Assembly: GCA_963576475.1 (NCBI GenBank)
Contig: OY754972.1
Span: 8,819,562 to 8,883,561 of the forward strand
Direction of reading: 5' to 3'
Origin: Molanna angustata
Taxonomy: Eukaryota > Arthropoda > Insecta > Trichoptera > Molannidae
DNA: 64,000 nucleotides
Shown in pieces: positions 32,845 to 43,829 of the stretch; positions within the stretch are counted from its first letter, which is position 1; each line of letters begins with the position of its first letter. The notes under the pieces are model-generated. The model saw only the letters and a program-made list of their open reading frames with translations. It searched no databases and was not told where the DNA came from. The translations under genes were made by a program, and so were the position numbers.

Positions 32845-33145
32845 AAGTTGGGTTGGAGAGACAAGGCAAATTATGAAAAGAATTGCCCAACAGAGAACGA
32901 CTTGGCTAGGCCACAACATCCGGCACCCGGGCCTGCTTTTTACCATCGTCGAAGGAATGATTGGTGGGGGTAACTGTAGAGGTCGCCCCAGAAACAACTA
33001 TATACATAGACCAGATAATCGGTGACCTGCGCTGTAGCAGTTACAAAGAGATGAAGAGACTGGCGGACGATGGAGTTAAGTGGAAAGATCGAGTGTTTGG
33101 TGCAGACCAATCCTAGGATTGTGACCCAGAAGAAGATAATAAGTA
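32845..33145 (+). mobile_element. LINE C-terminal fragment (family C)
   Basis: The frame reads RVGETRQIMKRIAQQRTTWL or similar, GHNIRHPGLLFTIVEGMIGG and NCRGRPRNNYI. After a frameshift come KEMKRLADD and KWKDRV-like codons and a GAAGAAGA tail. It matches 59760-60050 closely. Confidence 0.75.
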
Positions 33146-33724
33146 GGTACAAATGAGTTAATTTATATGACATACCTATTTCAAAACATTCAACTGTGTC
33201 TTCATCAGGAAGGATGAAAATCAACAAGATGGCGTACCGTACCTATTGCTCGACATGGCACCAGATTTTTTGTAATTATGATAATGCTGTCGTATATGGA
33301 AGCGTTGCGATATAACAATACATCAATATTCAATAATATTATTTTGAGTTGAATCTTCTGTTGAACATTATCCGAGATATAAATATATATTATATTATAT
33401 ATTTCGGAGTGTCTTGTCTGACCGCGGCCATCTTTGCCCATTGTGCAACTGTCAACATTAGTTAGAAATGTAGGTGCATAAATATTGGAAATGCCAATAC
33501 CCGCCCTCACAACGCCATACTGAATTCTGCTCACCGCACTGGGAGGAACGAGATGCACAAATGGACAAAAAATACAAACATTATAAAAGCAAAAGTGAAA
33601 ATGGAAATAAAATGATAAACATAATGAAAAGATCTCAGATATAATACAATGGAATATGAAAAGAAATAATATTTTAATAATAACTACACTTTGTAAGTAA
33701 ATTTGTTAAAATTAATACCTAATA
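33146..33724. other. AT-rich noncoding
   Basis: The minus ORFs at 32940-33227 and 33205-33558 have no recognisable domains. Confidence 0.4.
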
Positions 33725-33828
33725 TACATACATACCATCACGCCATGTCCCTTGCGGGGTAGGCAGAGAGAACCGACCACCACATTTTTCTATCCTGGCA
33801 CGCATCTCTCGCCTCGTCCACATTCATA
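33725..33828 (-). mobile_element. Family A LINE terminus, 5'-truncated
   Basis: CATACATACCATCACGCCAT then GTCCCTTGCGGGGTAGGCAG and CATTTTTCTATCCTGGCACG match 24180-24285 almost exactly. Only about 100 bases remain. Confidence 0.85.
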
Positions 33829-33849
33829 AATACCTAATATAAATAATCG

Positions 33850-34215
33850 AATATGTTTTTAATTGGATATACGCAAAAATTGGATTTTTTTCCTTGTCGG
33901 GAAGGGCTTACGACCTGTCGTCGGCTGGTTTACGTGATCACTTAATGTGCTTGCACAACGTTCACCAACTATGCCTTTTTATTGAGATCCCTTATCAATG
34001 AAATTTTTGAGAGTTCTATAGGTATATTTGAATAATGTGTAACAATTCTGGGGCATTCGAAGTATTTCTAGCGCAGTTCAGGGGTGATATCTGTGCGAGA
34101 CACCGTCACCTCATTTATTAGCCAATTTCTCAATAGATGGCGTTACAAAAAGGTTTCTTCGTTACTTCATAGATGGCAATAATAATAATGTCTTATTTTT
34201 AGGTAAGATGTTAAA
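33850..34215 (+). repeat. Interspersed repeat H, copy 4
   Basis: GGGCTTACGACCTGTCGTCG, GTTCACCAACTATGCC and GAGATCCCTTATCAA match the fold-back arm. Then GTTCAGGGGTGATATCTGTG and GTCACCTCATTTATTAGCC match its spacer, and CAATAGATGGCGTTAC matches the other arm. So the repeat itself has the arm-spacer-arm order, decayed. Confidence 0.7.
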
Positions 34216-34544
34216 AAGTTTGCAAAAAAAATAATAATATTTATTGGATAATTTTAGTGCTTAACTGAATAATACCTGAAAAATCAAATACAATTAATAC
34301 TTAATTAGATAAAACACTTAATTACTGTATATATGGCTTTCTTAATTATTGATTTTCTTTTCAATATTTCCCATTCCTATCCATTGCCTTGTCCTAAACA
34401 TCATATCTTGTATCAGATATTAATTAGCCTAATTGATATATTCATTTTGTTTTTATTTTCTTAGTAATTAATTATAGGATAGATTTAATTAATTATGGGA
34501 TCAAAAAAGTATTGAGTATAATATTCAAAATAATGACTCTGAGG
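34216..34544. other. AT-rich noncoding
   Basis: Nothing recognised. Confidence 0.4.
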
Positions 34545-34845
34545 ATGATAGGAACTACAAAATAAAGGAAGGCGCGTTAGGAACTACAAAATTAAAGATA
34601 TGTGCAAAGCTGATGGCATCGTAAGATGGAATGGACACCACCAGACTCCCGTATAATAACACTACAAGGGATTCTCTTATACCACACAACAGGAATCATC
34701 TTCGAGGGACTCGTCCTCGGGCGAAACCTCACAAAAGAAGACAGCTGGTGGGAATCTACATCCAGAAAACAGACTACATGAGTCCAACAAACCCCAGATG
34801 AGCAGATCACCACATGGACAATAGCTGATGAAAAGAAGAAGATGA
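34545..34845 (+). mobile_element. LINE C-terminal fragment, heavily decayed
   Basis: Frames give RNYKIKDMCKADGIVRWNGH, then GIIFEGLVLGRNLTKEDSWW and ESTSRKQT, ending in an AAGAAGAAGATG tail. It is related to the copy at 43830 (ICEAxDIVRWG), but with several shifts. Confidence 0.6.
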
Positions 34846-35344
34846 ATCTACATAGTTTATACTGTCGAAGATTTAATTTCCATTTTAAATATTATTTGCT
34901 TAATACGACGGTGTTGTCCCGTCTACTCAATATGAAAGAACACGTCCCTTGGCGAGATTAAGATATGAGGAATGCTGCAATTGATTTTCGCCAGCATGTT
35001 TTTGTATGCAAAAGCGTGTCGGTGCAATTTCGTGAGCAATATATGTACATACCCATACACACCAACATAATATTCAATAAATCCAAGATAATATACTCAC
35101 CTTAATACCAATTGTACATATATTTACTTGTTATGATTGTATTCTCCTACCATTCTGGAGCCAAAGTAATTATGCATGTGTATTTCCAAAATGTTAAAGT
35201 TAGTTTTTTTTCATTTTATTATTATAGTCAGTTTTAATAATTTATATTTCAATTATATTTAGGTGCATTGTTTTTAATTATGTTTTCAGTCTGGATCTTT
35301 GAGATGATGAATTTATTTATTTATTTATCGTCATGTAAAATAAT
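34846..35344. other. AT-rich noncoding
   Basis: TTTA repeats near 35310-35330 precede the SINE. A partial copy of the SINE-body phrase TCAGTCTGGATCTTTGAGA lies at about 35288. Confidence 0.4.
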
Positions 35345-35583
35345 TGTCGGCCTTCGTGGCTCAGTTGGTTAGATATCTGACTGCTGAGCCAAAGGTCCCG
35401 GGTTCGATTCCCGGTGGAGACACAGTTTTTAATTGTGTTTTCAGTCTGGATCTGTGAGACGATTAATATCGTAAGTCTCCAGAATGTGGCAACTTGTTAT
35501 TGGGTGCGTGTTAAATTAATATTTGACATAGTACCTGTTAGTTGCCCGAGAAGCAATATTAAATAAATAAATAAATAAATAAA
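35345..35583 (+). mobile_element. tRNA-derived SINE S1, full length
   Basis: The tRNA-like head (about 35347-35422) has the A-box TGGCTCAGTTGGTTAG and the B-box GGTTCGATTCCC, the pol III promoter. The body holds CAGTCTGGATCTGTGAGACG, CTCCAGAATGTGGCAACTTG and GTTGCCCGAGAAGCAATATT. It ends in seven AAAT units. It is the reference copy for 10268, 36061, 36440, 39868 and 55816. Confidence 0.9.
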
Positions 35584-36060
35584 TGTGTACAATGACGGGC
35601 TTATTGCTATAAAATAATTTCTTGCAACCAATAGGAAGACAAATACGTAACATTATTAAATGTAAATACACAGCAACAAAGATGCTAGAGGTTGTGGGAG
35701 GAGAGAAAGGATGGAGAAGGATACAACAGCTTTAGTCCTTTATTAAAGTATTGAAGCAGTTCATTGCTGATTGTACTTGAAAAGAGGAACTGAGGAATTC
35801 AGTAGAATGAATGGGAATAGATAGTGTGGTACGATAAGCAGATCGAAGAGGCAGATTTGACAAGAAAATAACATTGTGGTAAATAAGTGTTATTAATTAT
35901 AGTATACTGTAATGAAAGTAATTGAATGTTACGACGTTGACATATCTTAGGCCAGCGAAGAAGATTTCGGTATGTGGAAACATAATCATATTTTTCAAGA
36001 ATGTAAATTAAGCGTATACAAACATTTTGCAATCGTTCAAGAAAATAACGTAAATATATA
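35584..36060. other. AT-rich noncoding
   Basis: Nothing recognised. Confidence 0.4.
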
Positions 36061-36165
36061 TCTTATGTCTCCAGAATGAGGAAACTTGTTATTGGGTGAG
36101 AGTTAAATTTATATTTGACATAGTATCTTTTAGTTGCCCGAGAGTAATATAAAATATTAACAATA
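36061..36165 (+). mobile_element. SINE S1 body, 3' part only
   Basis: GTCTCCAGAATGAGGAAACT then TGTTATTGGGTG and AGTTGCCCGAGAGTAATAT match the 35345 SINE without its tRNA head. Confidence 0.8.
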
Positions 36166-36183
36166 AAATAATTTTAGGATCTG

Positions 36184-36300
36184 AGCTCAAGAAAAGATAA
36201 CTCAACTCAATGAAAAGGTATGGAAGTGACAGTTGTCACGTGACTTGCAACTGTCACTTCCATACATTGAGTTATATTTTCTTGTTTCTTTTCTTGAGCT
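36184..36300. mobile_element. 117-bp fold-back hairpin
   Basis: The ends AGCTCAAGAAAAGA pair with their reverse complement at 36287-36300. The inner stem GTATGGAAGTGACAGTTG pairs exactly with CAACTGTCACTTCCATAC. The centre is GTCACGTGAC. It resembles a hairpin MITE. Confidence 0.7.
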
Positions 36301-36439
36301 AAATGACACGTTGTCTAGGGGGGGGGCAGAACAGACAATGAGTAGGCAGTGATATTGCCAAAGCGAAGAGAAAATTTTTCGTTATTTTATCTTATTTTTT
36401 AACTAGGGTAACAAACTAACAAGTATAAAGTACTAGGTG

Positions 36440-36525
36440 TGTGAAATATTGATTTAACACGCACCCAATAACAAGTCACACATTCTTGATACTGAAGATA
36501 TTTATCGTCTCACAGAAAAAAAAAT
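36440..36525 (-). mobile_element. SINE S1 body fragment, minus
   Basis: TTAACACGCACCCAATAACA then AGTCACACATTCT and TTATCGTCTCACAG is the reverse complement of the SINE body at 35460-35515. Confidence 0.75.
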
Positions 36526-36890
36526 AAAAAAATATATTTAGAAAAGTCAATAAACATGATAACTATTGCAAGTAATAAGCTATACACCGCCTTATGCGAT
36601 ATTAACCAAGGGTTACGGCCGAGTAAAGACTTAATTAAATACCTTTCATACATTCCGTTGAGTATACCGAATATGTATACCGAAGGATATGTCACAGCTT
36701 CCACGATCTCTTTCAAATAATACCTTCAAGGTACCCGCTAATCTCAGTTTATGAGTTTTCCGCGAGAGATTTTCGCGTGATTAGCCTCCCACGGCAGCGT
36801 AAGCTAAGCTTAAGGTTTGACAAACCAAACAAATAACATTTAGCTGGGTACAATATCTAACGCTGAATTGTATATTGAAAGTGAGACTAT

Positions 36891-37459
36891 GGCCCGTTAT
36901 TACAGTCGGCCCTCAACTCATTGAGTTTGTTAAACTCAAGATTAATGTTAAGGGGAGATTGAATCCATTTCCGTATTACAGTGCAATATGACATGTCAGT
37001 TACTAAATCTTCAATAATAGAAATATTTTACTTTTTCTGTGGTTATTATCTGTCAAATTTTAAATAACCTCAAATAATACGAACTACAAAACGGGACGCT
37101 ACCACTTGAAATACTATTGTTTTATTATCCAACATGGTATATTTATTTTTTTTCACCAAAATAATGCTTTTAAATGCCCATGTTCGTTTCAATATGGCTG
37201 TCAGTTTATTTTGTTGTGTGGCGCCACCGTCGATACAACTAACGCCTCTAGTGATAGAAACTGAAACTACACGCGTTGCCTAGCAAATGACAGTTTACTC
37301 ACCGTTAACTACCTACTTAATCCGCCAGAAACGTTGAGTTAAATATTTGTTGTTTTAGTGACGCATTTGAGGGAAGATTAGGCCTAAACGGACACTGTAA
37401 TACGCTATATTTTTGTAAAGCTTGAGTTTTGCTCTTAAACTCAGACTGTAATACCGGGC
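36891..37459. mobile_element. 569-bp TIR element, nonautonomous
   Basis: It begins GGCCCGTTATTACAGTC and ends with the reverse complement of GGCCCGGTATTACAGTC, one mismatch in 17. It is flanked by TAT on both sides, or CTAT if the last base is counted as target. A second GTATTACAGTG occurs inside both ends (36973 and 37396). There is no ORF, so it relies on a transposase elsewhere. Short target duplication and ends are compatible with the Harbinger group, but this is not proven. Confidence 0.8.
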
Positions 37460-38135
37460 CTATGATGATGTAATATCAAAATCTCAATCACGAACTAAGG
37501 TTGGTACTTTTGATAAATGCCATTGATTTATGTACAAACGCTTAAAATAAACCAAGTACAAGGTGGTGCAAGCTATAGTGACATCTTGTGTCGATTTAAA
37601 GAAGCTGAAACAAACCTTTGGCTAGGACATAGCTGGATCAATTGCTGTGATCCCACTTTCAGGAAATATCGTGTTTTTTTACTCAATTAAAAATAAATGT
37701 CACTAAGGCTTAAAATGAACACATTACGGGTCTAGTTTATTGTAAAATTAACTCACAAAATATGTTTATCTAAAAACATTCGCGATAATCTAGAGCAAAA
37801 ACAGCAAATTGAGGTATTCATCACAGCCTGGAATAAAAATAAGATTTTTTTTATTTATTTGTTTTTATTGAATCAATTACACGAACAAGGTAAATAAGAA
37901 GGACTCGACAAACAAGAGATTGCGGGTGACAGTTTTATAAAGCGTTGTTAAAAATCTATGGATGCAAAAGTCAGGGAAAAAGTGACACGTAATTCGCTGC
38001 ACAACGTCGAAAGCCAACTAATTTTATTGGTTAATACAAATTAGAGTATTTTTCTGCACTAAAATTGGTTTATGCACAGGTTATGTCAGCCGCAATCTTT
38101 CGCTGGGCGAGGTATACCATAATATATTTCATAAT
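37460..38135. other. AT-rich noncoding
   Basis: Nothing recognised. Confidence 0.4.
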
Positions 38136-38460
38136 AACCCTCTTTAATTGAGATAAAATCTCGTGTTAAAAACCTCGAGTTGTAATGTTACATTCACCAA
38201 ATATTGCACATCTACTAAATAATACATTATACATTTTATCACCAAGATTTATCACTAAGTTTAACATTTATTTGAAGACAAATCAATAATTTATGTTTAG
38301 GTAAGGATTGCGTTAAAAGGTAAAACAAAATTTTTAAAACTTAAAAGCTACACAAAAACAAGAATGAAATTAAAAAAAAGTGCAATTTTTTGATTTATTT
38401 TTAAATATATTGTAATTTTTTCCGAGTCTAAGACTCAAATGGAGTTCATTAAACCATTTT
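38136..38460 (+). repeat. Interspersed repeat R1, copy 2
   Basis: It matches 18118-18475 (see that entry), differing mainly by small gaps and by CCTCGAG in place of GAGGGAAG after the first block. Confidence 0.75.
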
Positions 38461-38802
38461 TGCTTTGTTTTGTCAAAATCGAGTTTGTAGTTTGTGAGAT
38501 ATTGTCAAAAAAACTAAGAAAGAAAATGTCGTATTCAAAATGCCACATCACCAAAATGCTTTAATTTTATGCCAAAATGATTGATTTTAGGTCATGCGTT
38601 CGTAAAACTTTTTTATATATGTAGTTTCACCTCTATTACAACTTCAAACATTATACGTACATAATACGACATCCTGTATAAGACTTAACTAAAAAAAATG
38701 ATTAGTAAGGTTCTATTGAAAACCGTAGAAATCATATAATTTAACAAAGTTAAGTCTAAAATGTTTGAAGTATGGAATGAAATTCAATGTCCATTTTCAA
38801 AT

Positions 38803-38966
38803 TGAAATTCAATGTCCAGTGGTCGCGAGTTCGAATCCTGCCTCGACCGATCTCGTTCACCTATAGGACAAGCATTTATGCTTAGTTTAGGGAACGTAGG
38901 AAGATGTATATGTACTTGTTTAACAAGGACATATTCATTTTTTTTTTTTAAAAAAAAAAAAAAAAA
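38803..38966 (+). mobile_element. tRNA-derived SINE S2, 5'-truncated
   Basis: It starts inside the head at CCAGTGGTCGCGAGTTCGAA, keeps the B-box GAGTTCGAATCC, then the body ACAAGCATTTATGCTTAG and TGTTTAACAAGGACATATTC, a T-run and 17 A. The A-box is missing, so it lacks a complete internal promoter. Confidence 0.85.
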
Positions 38967-39576
38967 CTACCACGTCCAAGAATCAGTACCACGGCGACTC
39001 ATGTAGGATCAGTTAGAGGATAACAAATATGCTTATGAAGAATATTTTTAATAGGAGGTACTTATGTAAAATAAAAACTAATTTAATTTTCATTTAACAC
39101 TTTCAAATGATTGTGTAATCTAATAAATTAATGGAAACTACACATTAGATCAAAGGGATGAATACTGAAAATTAGATCAGTTTTAATGACTTTTCTGTAG
39201 GTACCTGAAGTTGCAACCCTTCACATCCTCACAGACAAAGAGAGAGGTTTTCATTTCACCTCCCCCTTACTTATTTAGAGGAATAGGAAATGGCATTGGT
39301 ATCAAGTTTAGTGAACCGATGAACGATTTCGCTTGTGACATGATCTATTTTAAACATTGAATTTTTAGAACAAAAATAATCAATAGTGAACAAACAAACT
39401 ATGTAGCTAGTTTAATTTTATTATCACGGTTTATTTTGGCGCATCTTCAGCAAAAGTAAAACCTTCTTCATCTTCTTACTAAGGCTGAGTTCAACGGATG
39501 TTTCAGAACGAGGAAAGTCACCTTATTCCAACCTCTATTCTGCCTCCAATATTACCTTTGATGACAAGCGTGACTT
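38967..39576. other. AT-rich noncoding
   Basis: Nothing recognised. Confidence 0.4.
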
Positions 39577-39720
39577 TTTTTTATTTTTTTATTAGTTTTA
39601 CATAATATAAACATAGGAAAATAATACAAAAATCAAAATTATTACAGTATTTCTCAAATAAGTACTGTCCCAAAAAAGTTGTAAAGCTTGTGTTTGGGAC
39701 AGGAGTAAATTACATATATT
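39577..39720 (-). mobile_element. LINE 3' end with stem-loop, minus
   Basis: T-rich text at 39577-39592 is the poly(A) tail. A perfect 10-bp stem, CTGTCCCAAA with TTTGGGACAG, lies at about 39666-39703. It is the clearest LINE-end stem-loop in the window, and its sequence differs from the other families. Confidence 0.6.
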
Positions 39721-39867
39721 CTACATACATTTTACTTACACATATTACTTAATAAATTGTAAATTAAATTTAACTTGCATAATCGATATATGAAATTTAG
39801 TTTTGGAGAAGATATTTCTGTTGGTGTTTGCTATACGTAAATCCTCAAAGTTTGTGAACATGATCAG

Positions 39868-40077
39868 GTTAGATATCTGACTGTTGAGCCAAAGGTCCCG
39901 GGTTCGATTCCCGGTGGAGATATAGTTTTAATTGTGTTTTCAGTCTGGATCTGTGAGACGATAAATATCGTAAGTCTCCAGAATGTGGGAACTTGTTATT
40001 GGGTGCGTGTTAAATTAATATTTGGCATAGTACCTGTTAGTTGCCCGAGAAGCAATATTAAATAAATAAATAAATTG
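39868..40077 (+). mobile_element. SINE S1, 5'-truncated
   Basis: It starts at GGTTAGATATCTGACTGTTG, keeps the B-box GGTTCGATTCCC and the full body, and ends in AAAT repeats. It is close to the 35345 copy. Confidence 0.9.
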
Positions 40078-40911
40078 TTATAGGTAATCCACTTTAAAAA
40101 CAAGAGCATGAGCTCTTTCTATGCGCTAATATCTTTTGATAATTAAAACTATTTTTGTTTTTTTTTTTATATTCATAATATTATTCATCATGAACTTCCA
40201 CTCTGTGAGTGAAACTTCATTAAAATTAATAATTAATATTATTCATAATTGTTGAATATTATTCATAATATTGGATACTTCCAAATATCTGTCCACAGAT
40301 TCGATGTAAAAATGTTGATATTATTTTTTCTGGCTCAGCACAATTATTCCATAGAATTTGGTATCGGTGTTCGGTATCGCCATTATTTGCCTATCTCCAA
40401 ATATTCAAAGGCGTCTGATTGAAAAAAGACAAGGGTGGGTGTGTGTGTATGTGTGTATGTGTGGAGGGAGTGGAATAAAAAAGGAGGACAAAGGGTGGAA
40501 TAATAAGAAATACCCCTTCTTCTTCTACATCCTCTTCTATCCTCTTGCATGCTTCTGCCGCGTGGGACGCCTATGTGTGTGAGTAAAGGAATTTTGGGGT
40601 TAAGCAAAGGATAAATTTAAGTAAGGAATGAATTTCAGTGAGGAAAATAGCTTTGTTTCTTAAATGGAAAGAGAATAGTTTGGGTGATTATGGGGGTCCT
40701 TTCACATATTAAATTTATCCCTTTTCGTATTCCGTTTTAACTGTATTTATTATTTTCAATTTTATTTTACAGAAATACCGAAATTTTAATAAATATACAA
40801 GTACCTATTTTTATTTTTCCTAGGAGTAAACACATGATAAGGAGATGATGAATTGGAAGTAGAAAGTAATATATAGTTATTTGAATTAATAGTAATAGTT
40901 TTTTTTGGATA
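40078..40911. other. AT-rich noncoding with GT-rich tract
   Basis: A GT/GTAT microsatellite lies at about 40436-40464. The overlapping ORFs 40358-40582 (+) and 40383-40607 (-) are not recognised. Confidence 0.4.
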
Positions 40912-41110
40912 GTGTATGATGTCCACAAAATTCAACGTTTATCCGCAAAATTCAAAGTTTGGAGTTCCACAAGGTACTGTTTTAGGTCCCATCTTATTTA
41001 TTATTTACGTACATTTTTTTCTATTAAAAAAGCTGATTGCGAGATAATTTCGTATACTATTTGTAAAGCAAACAACTATAAACAAATGAACATGAACCCA
41101 AATAACAGTA
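40912..41110 (+). pseudogene. Reverse-transcriptase fragment (LINE)
   Basis: The frame at about 40949-41060 reads NSKFGVPQGTVLGPILFIIY and VHFFLLKKADC. GVPQGTVLGPILF is the conserved block before the catalytic YxDD in LINE reverse transcriptases. The longest local ORF is in another frame and hides this. No YxDD follows; the fragment is cut after the motif. Confidence 0.8.
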
Positions 41111-41935
41111 CTTATTGTTATTATTAAATAATGGTTTGATCATACTTTATATTCCTTATACATACAAATTGCACACAACTTGATTCACTAACAAACGAAG
41201 AATTTTCTCGGGGCTTCATGTTACTTGAAATATTTTTATGGCCATAAACCTTAATTCTTTTGTGTACAATTTAATAAATAAATTATCGTTTTAATGACCA
41301 TTTCTTCATACTTTTAACATAATATATAACATTCAAAAACACTAACAAGCCTCAGACCCCACCTTAATTTATTGTTTCAAATGACGCGCAGTCATACAAA
41401 TTAGTTTCATTATAATACAAACACACAGATGATGATGATGACTTTACATACTCGCGTTGTTTGAATTTTAAATCAAATGAAGTTATTCACCGGAACGTGT
41501 TGGGAATATGGACACGACTTTATAAATGTGTAAAGCGTTGGGCCGTTTCTATCGAAAAAACATAATTGTCACTCTGTTTTACGACGGGCAACATTTAGCG
41601 ATTGTAAAATTCGCAATAAAACACTCGCCGGAGAAAATGAACAAAATAAATTTGCCTATTGTTTATGGCCCGATGCATGATGTATCTGTAAACACTCTCT
41701 GATTTAAGGAGACAATCATTGCCATATGAAAAGGAAGTATAAATACAAAGAATCAAATTATAATGTTGCTACCTGGAATAAGTTAATTCTCGAGTTTACA
41801 TTGCAAAGCTTTTATTATTCCGAGCGTACATTGTAGGTATGTCTCGTTCTTTGGGAATTTAATCCTATTGAAGGTTTGCAACATTTCAATTAATTTTGTT
41901 GTTGATTCATTTATTGTTCGATTTGATTCTTGACC
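41111..41935. other. AT-rich noncoding
   Basis: Nothing recognised. Confidence 0.4.
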
Positions 41936-42060
41936 GACGTGGCCTAGTTGTCTTTCGATTTATGGGCTAGTGTTCTGGGTTCAATTCTCAACAGGGAAAA
42001 AAGTATTTAATAATATATTTCTGAGCTGGAATCACTGAAACTGTTTAATTTATAATTATT
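41936..42060 (+). mobile_element. SINE fragment, tRNA-like head
   Basis: The A-box-like GACGTGGCCTAGTTGTC and B-box-like GGGTTCAATTCTC are 50-60 bases apart, as in a tRNA. A body follows with GAGCTGGAATCACTG. Related decayed pieces are at 42230 (-) and 50198 (+). Confidence 0.55.
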
Positions 42061-42229
42061 ATTTTAAACACTTCCTCACATCCTTTGAAAACGGCGAGTT
42101 TATTGAGGCAATTTCTTTCAACAAACCAGCGTTTAGGTACAACTTAGAGAAGCAATAATTAGAGAAACAGTACGTATAGCCAGTGTGCAAATTGAGAGGA
42201 AAAATATTAGAAATAAAAATTTCTCCTTC

Positions 42230-42285
42230 TGGGAATCGAATCCAGAACATCAGCACAGATGTCAAACGAATTTTCATGATGGTGG
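42230..42285 (-). mobile_element. SINE head fragment, minus
   Basis: On minus the B-box is GGATTCGATTCCCAG. Only the head remains. Confidence 0.5.
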
Positions 42286-42409
42286 ACCTAATAGAGAAAG
42301 AAACATTAAAATAGCCAGTATTAATTTAAAATGCTGTGCATAACTTTTATATTCCAATGATTGCTTTAATTTCTAAAGACTTTTCCCTGAAAAGCCTTTA
42401 GAATCAGAG

Positions 42410-42615
42410 GCAACTATAACATATCACATAGTTCAGCAATGAGTTTCACCACCCATTCTAAACATCCCGTTTTTAGGTGTGACGAGGCTGGTGTGTGCTG
42501 ATTGATACACGCGCGTGTTATGCTTCCTTTTATAAGGTAATGCTCACCCGCACACCTATCGCTTGCTACCGTACATTGTGGGATTATAACGTGATGGTAT
42601 ATATGCACATAATAT
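42410..42615 (+). repeat. Interspersed repeat X, copy 4
   Basis: In sense orientation: CACCACCCATTCTAAACATC, GCTTCCTTTTATAAGGTAAT, CCCGCACACCTATCGCT, CATTGTGGGATTATAACG and TGATGGTATATATG. Confidence 0.65.
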
Positions 42616-42964
42616 AATGTTATGTTAAATTGATCCAAACAGAAAACAAACGAATACATTTAGTTGTGTTTGATTGACAGTTGTAGTGGTCCATTTCCAT
42701 CTCTATATGCAGCTGAAGCATATTATGGTTCTAGGTGGATAGCTTCAGAATTATTATTCATGTTTCGTCCTGATGTACCAAATTATTTACAAATGAGCGC
42801 TTGCCAAAATGATTTAAATGCTAATATGTTAATTATTATATCTGGGGTTGAGTATAATATTAGTCATTGTATCATTTATGTAAACAATATTGACGTTATG
42901 ACCAATTGCTAAATATAAGATCGTTTAAACAAAAATGGCTGAAAAAGTATATTTATTTATTTAA
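42616..42964. other. AT-rich noncoding
   Basis: The ORF at 42664-42912 is not recognised. Confidence 0.35.
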
Positions 42965-43190
42965 TTTAACGTGAGGCACAGGCTTTGAATAGTGCTTTCA
43001 CTCTTTTTAATTTGCTGTGAGTACCTTAAGAACCAAAACAGGCAAAGTAACGTCTCACAAGATCAGCCACGAGGTTCATCGCTCATTATGAATTTAGAGC
43101 CTTGCTTCCTTTTACAAGGTAGTGCATACCCGCACACCTGTCGCTGGTGACTACACACTGTGGGATATGCCGTGATATAAGTACAAACAA
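42965..43190 (+). repeat. Interspersed repeat X, copy 5
   Basis: It has AGTGCTTTCACTCTTTTTAA, CACGAGGTTCATCGCTCATT, GCTTCCTTTTACAAGGTAGT, CCCGCACACCTGTCGCTGGT and TGTGGGATATGCCGTGAT. This is the most complete sense copy. Confidence 0.7.
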
Positions 43191-43424
43191 CGGGTACTAT
43201 GCACTAAAACGGGTACCATAACAAGTTTCAAAGGACAATTTCTTGCAACCACAACAGTATAATTTTTTTCGTAAATAGTTTTTAAAGTTAGGTCATTCAA
43301 TAATTATTGCGACTCTCGCGAGCCAGTTGCATTAACGATTCAGTTTTAATGCGAACAATTGGGAACATTTAGAAATACTGTATTTTGAAAATAAGTCAGT
43401 TGTAATGAAAAAAGAAAGGGAGTG

Positions 43425-43600
43425 CTTAAGAGTTGATTCACCACATCGTCCGAATTCGATGATTTCTTTCTTCTATAGAAAGGGATTCCTTCTGAGGTGG
43501 TTCCACCTGAACTTAGCCATGAGGTTTGGTGATGGGAATCACGAGAAATCATGACGCTCAATGATTTGCATTTGATGACTTGTATAGCACCGTTTTCGTG
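43425..43600 (-). repeat. Copy of the 30715 repeat unit, minus
   Basis: GATTCACCACATCGTCCGAA then AGAAAGGGATTCCTTCTGAG is the reverse complement of the block in the 30715-31140 units. Confidence 0.55.
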
Positions 43601-43829
43601 GAAAATCACCTCAAGGGCGCTTTATTTAATTCTGAAGCCTTTTTTTATATGAAAGATTATAATTTATGGAATCAAATTATACTCAGGCAAGAGTGCTACA
43701 ACAGTTTGAAATATCAGTTATAGCAAAATAATTATTGAATATTCAATTAAATATTATATTTTTTTAACCTTCCTTACCTACACTACACAAGTTTTGCACC
43801 ATTTTATGAAATCAAATTATTTCGTACCA

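Noticed and set aside
35345..35422. tRNA gene with A and B boxes
   Set aside because: The tRNA-like region leads straight into a SINE body and AAAT tail, and copies recur at other sites; it is a SINE head. The same holds for 48770 and 58690-58774.
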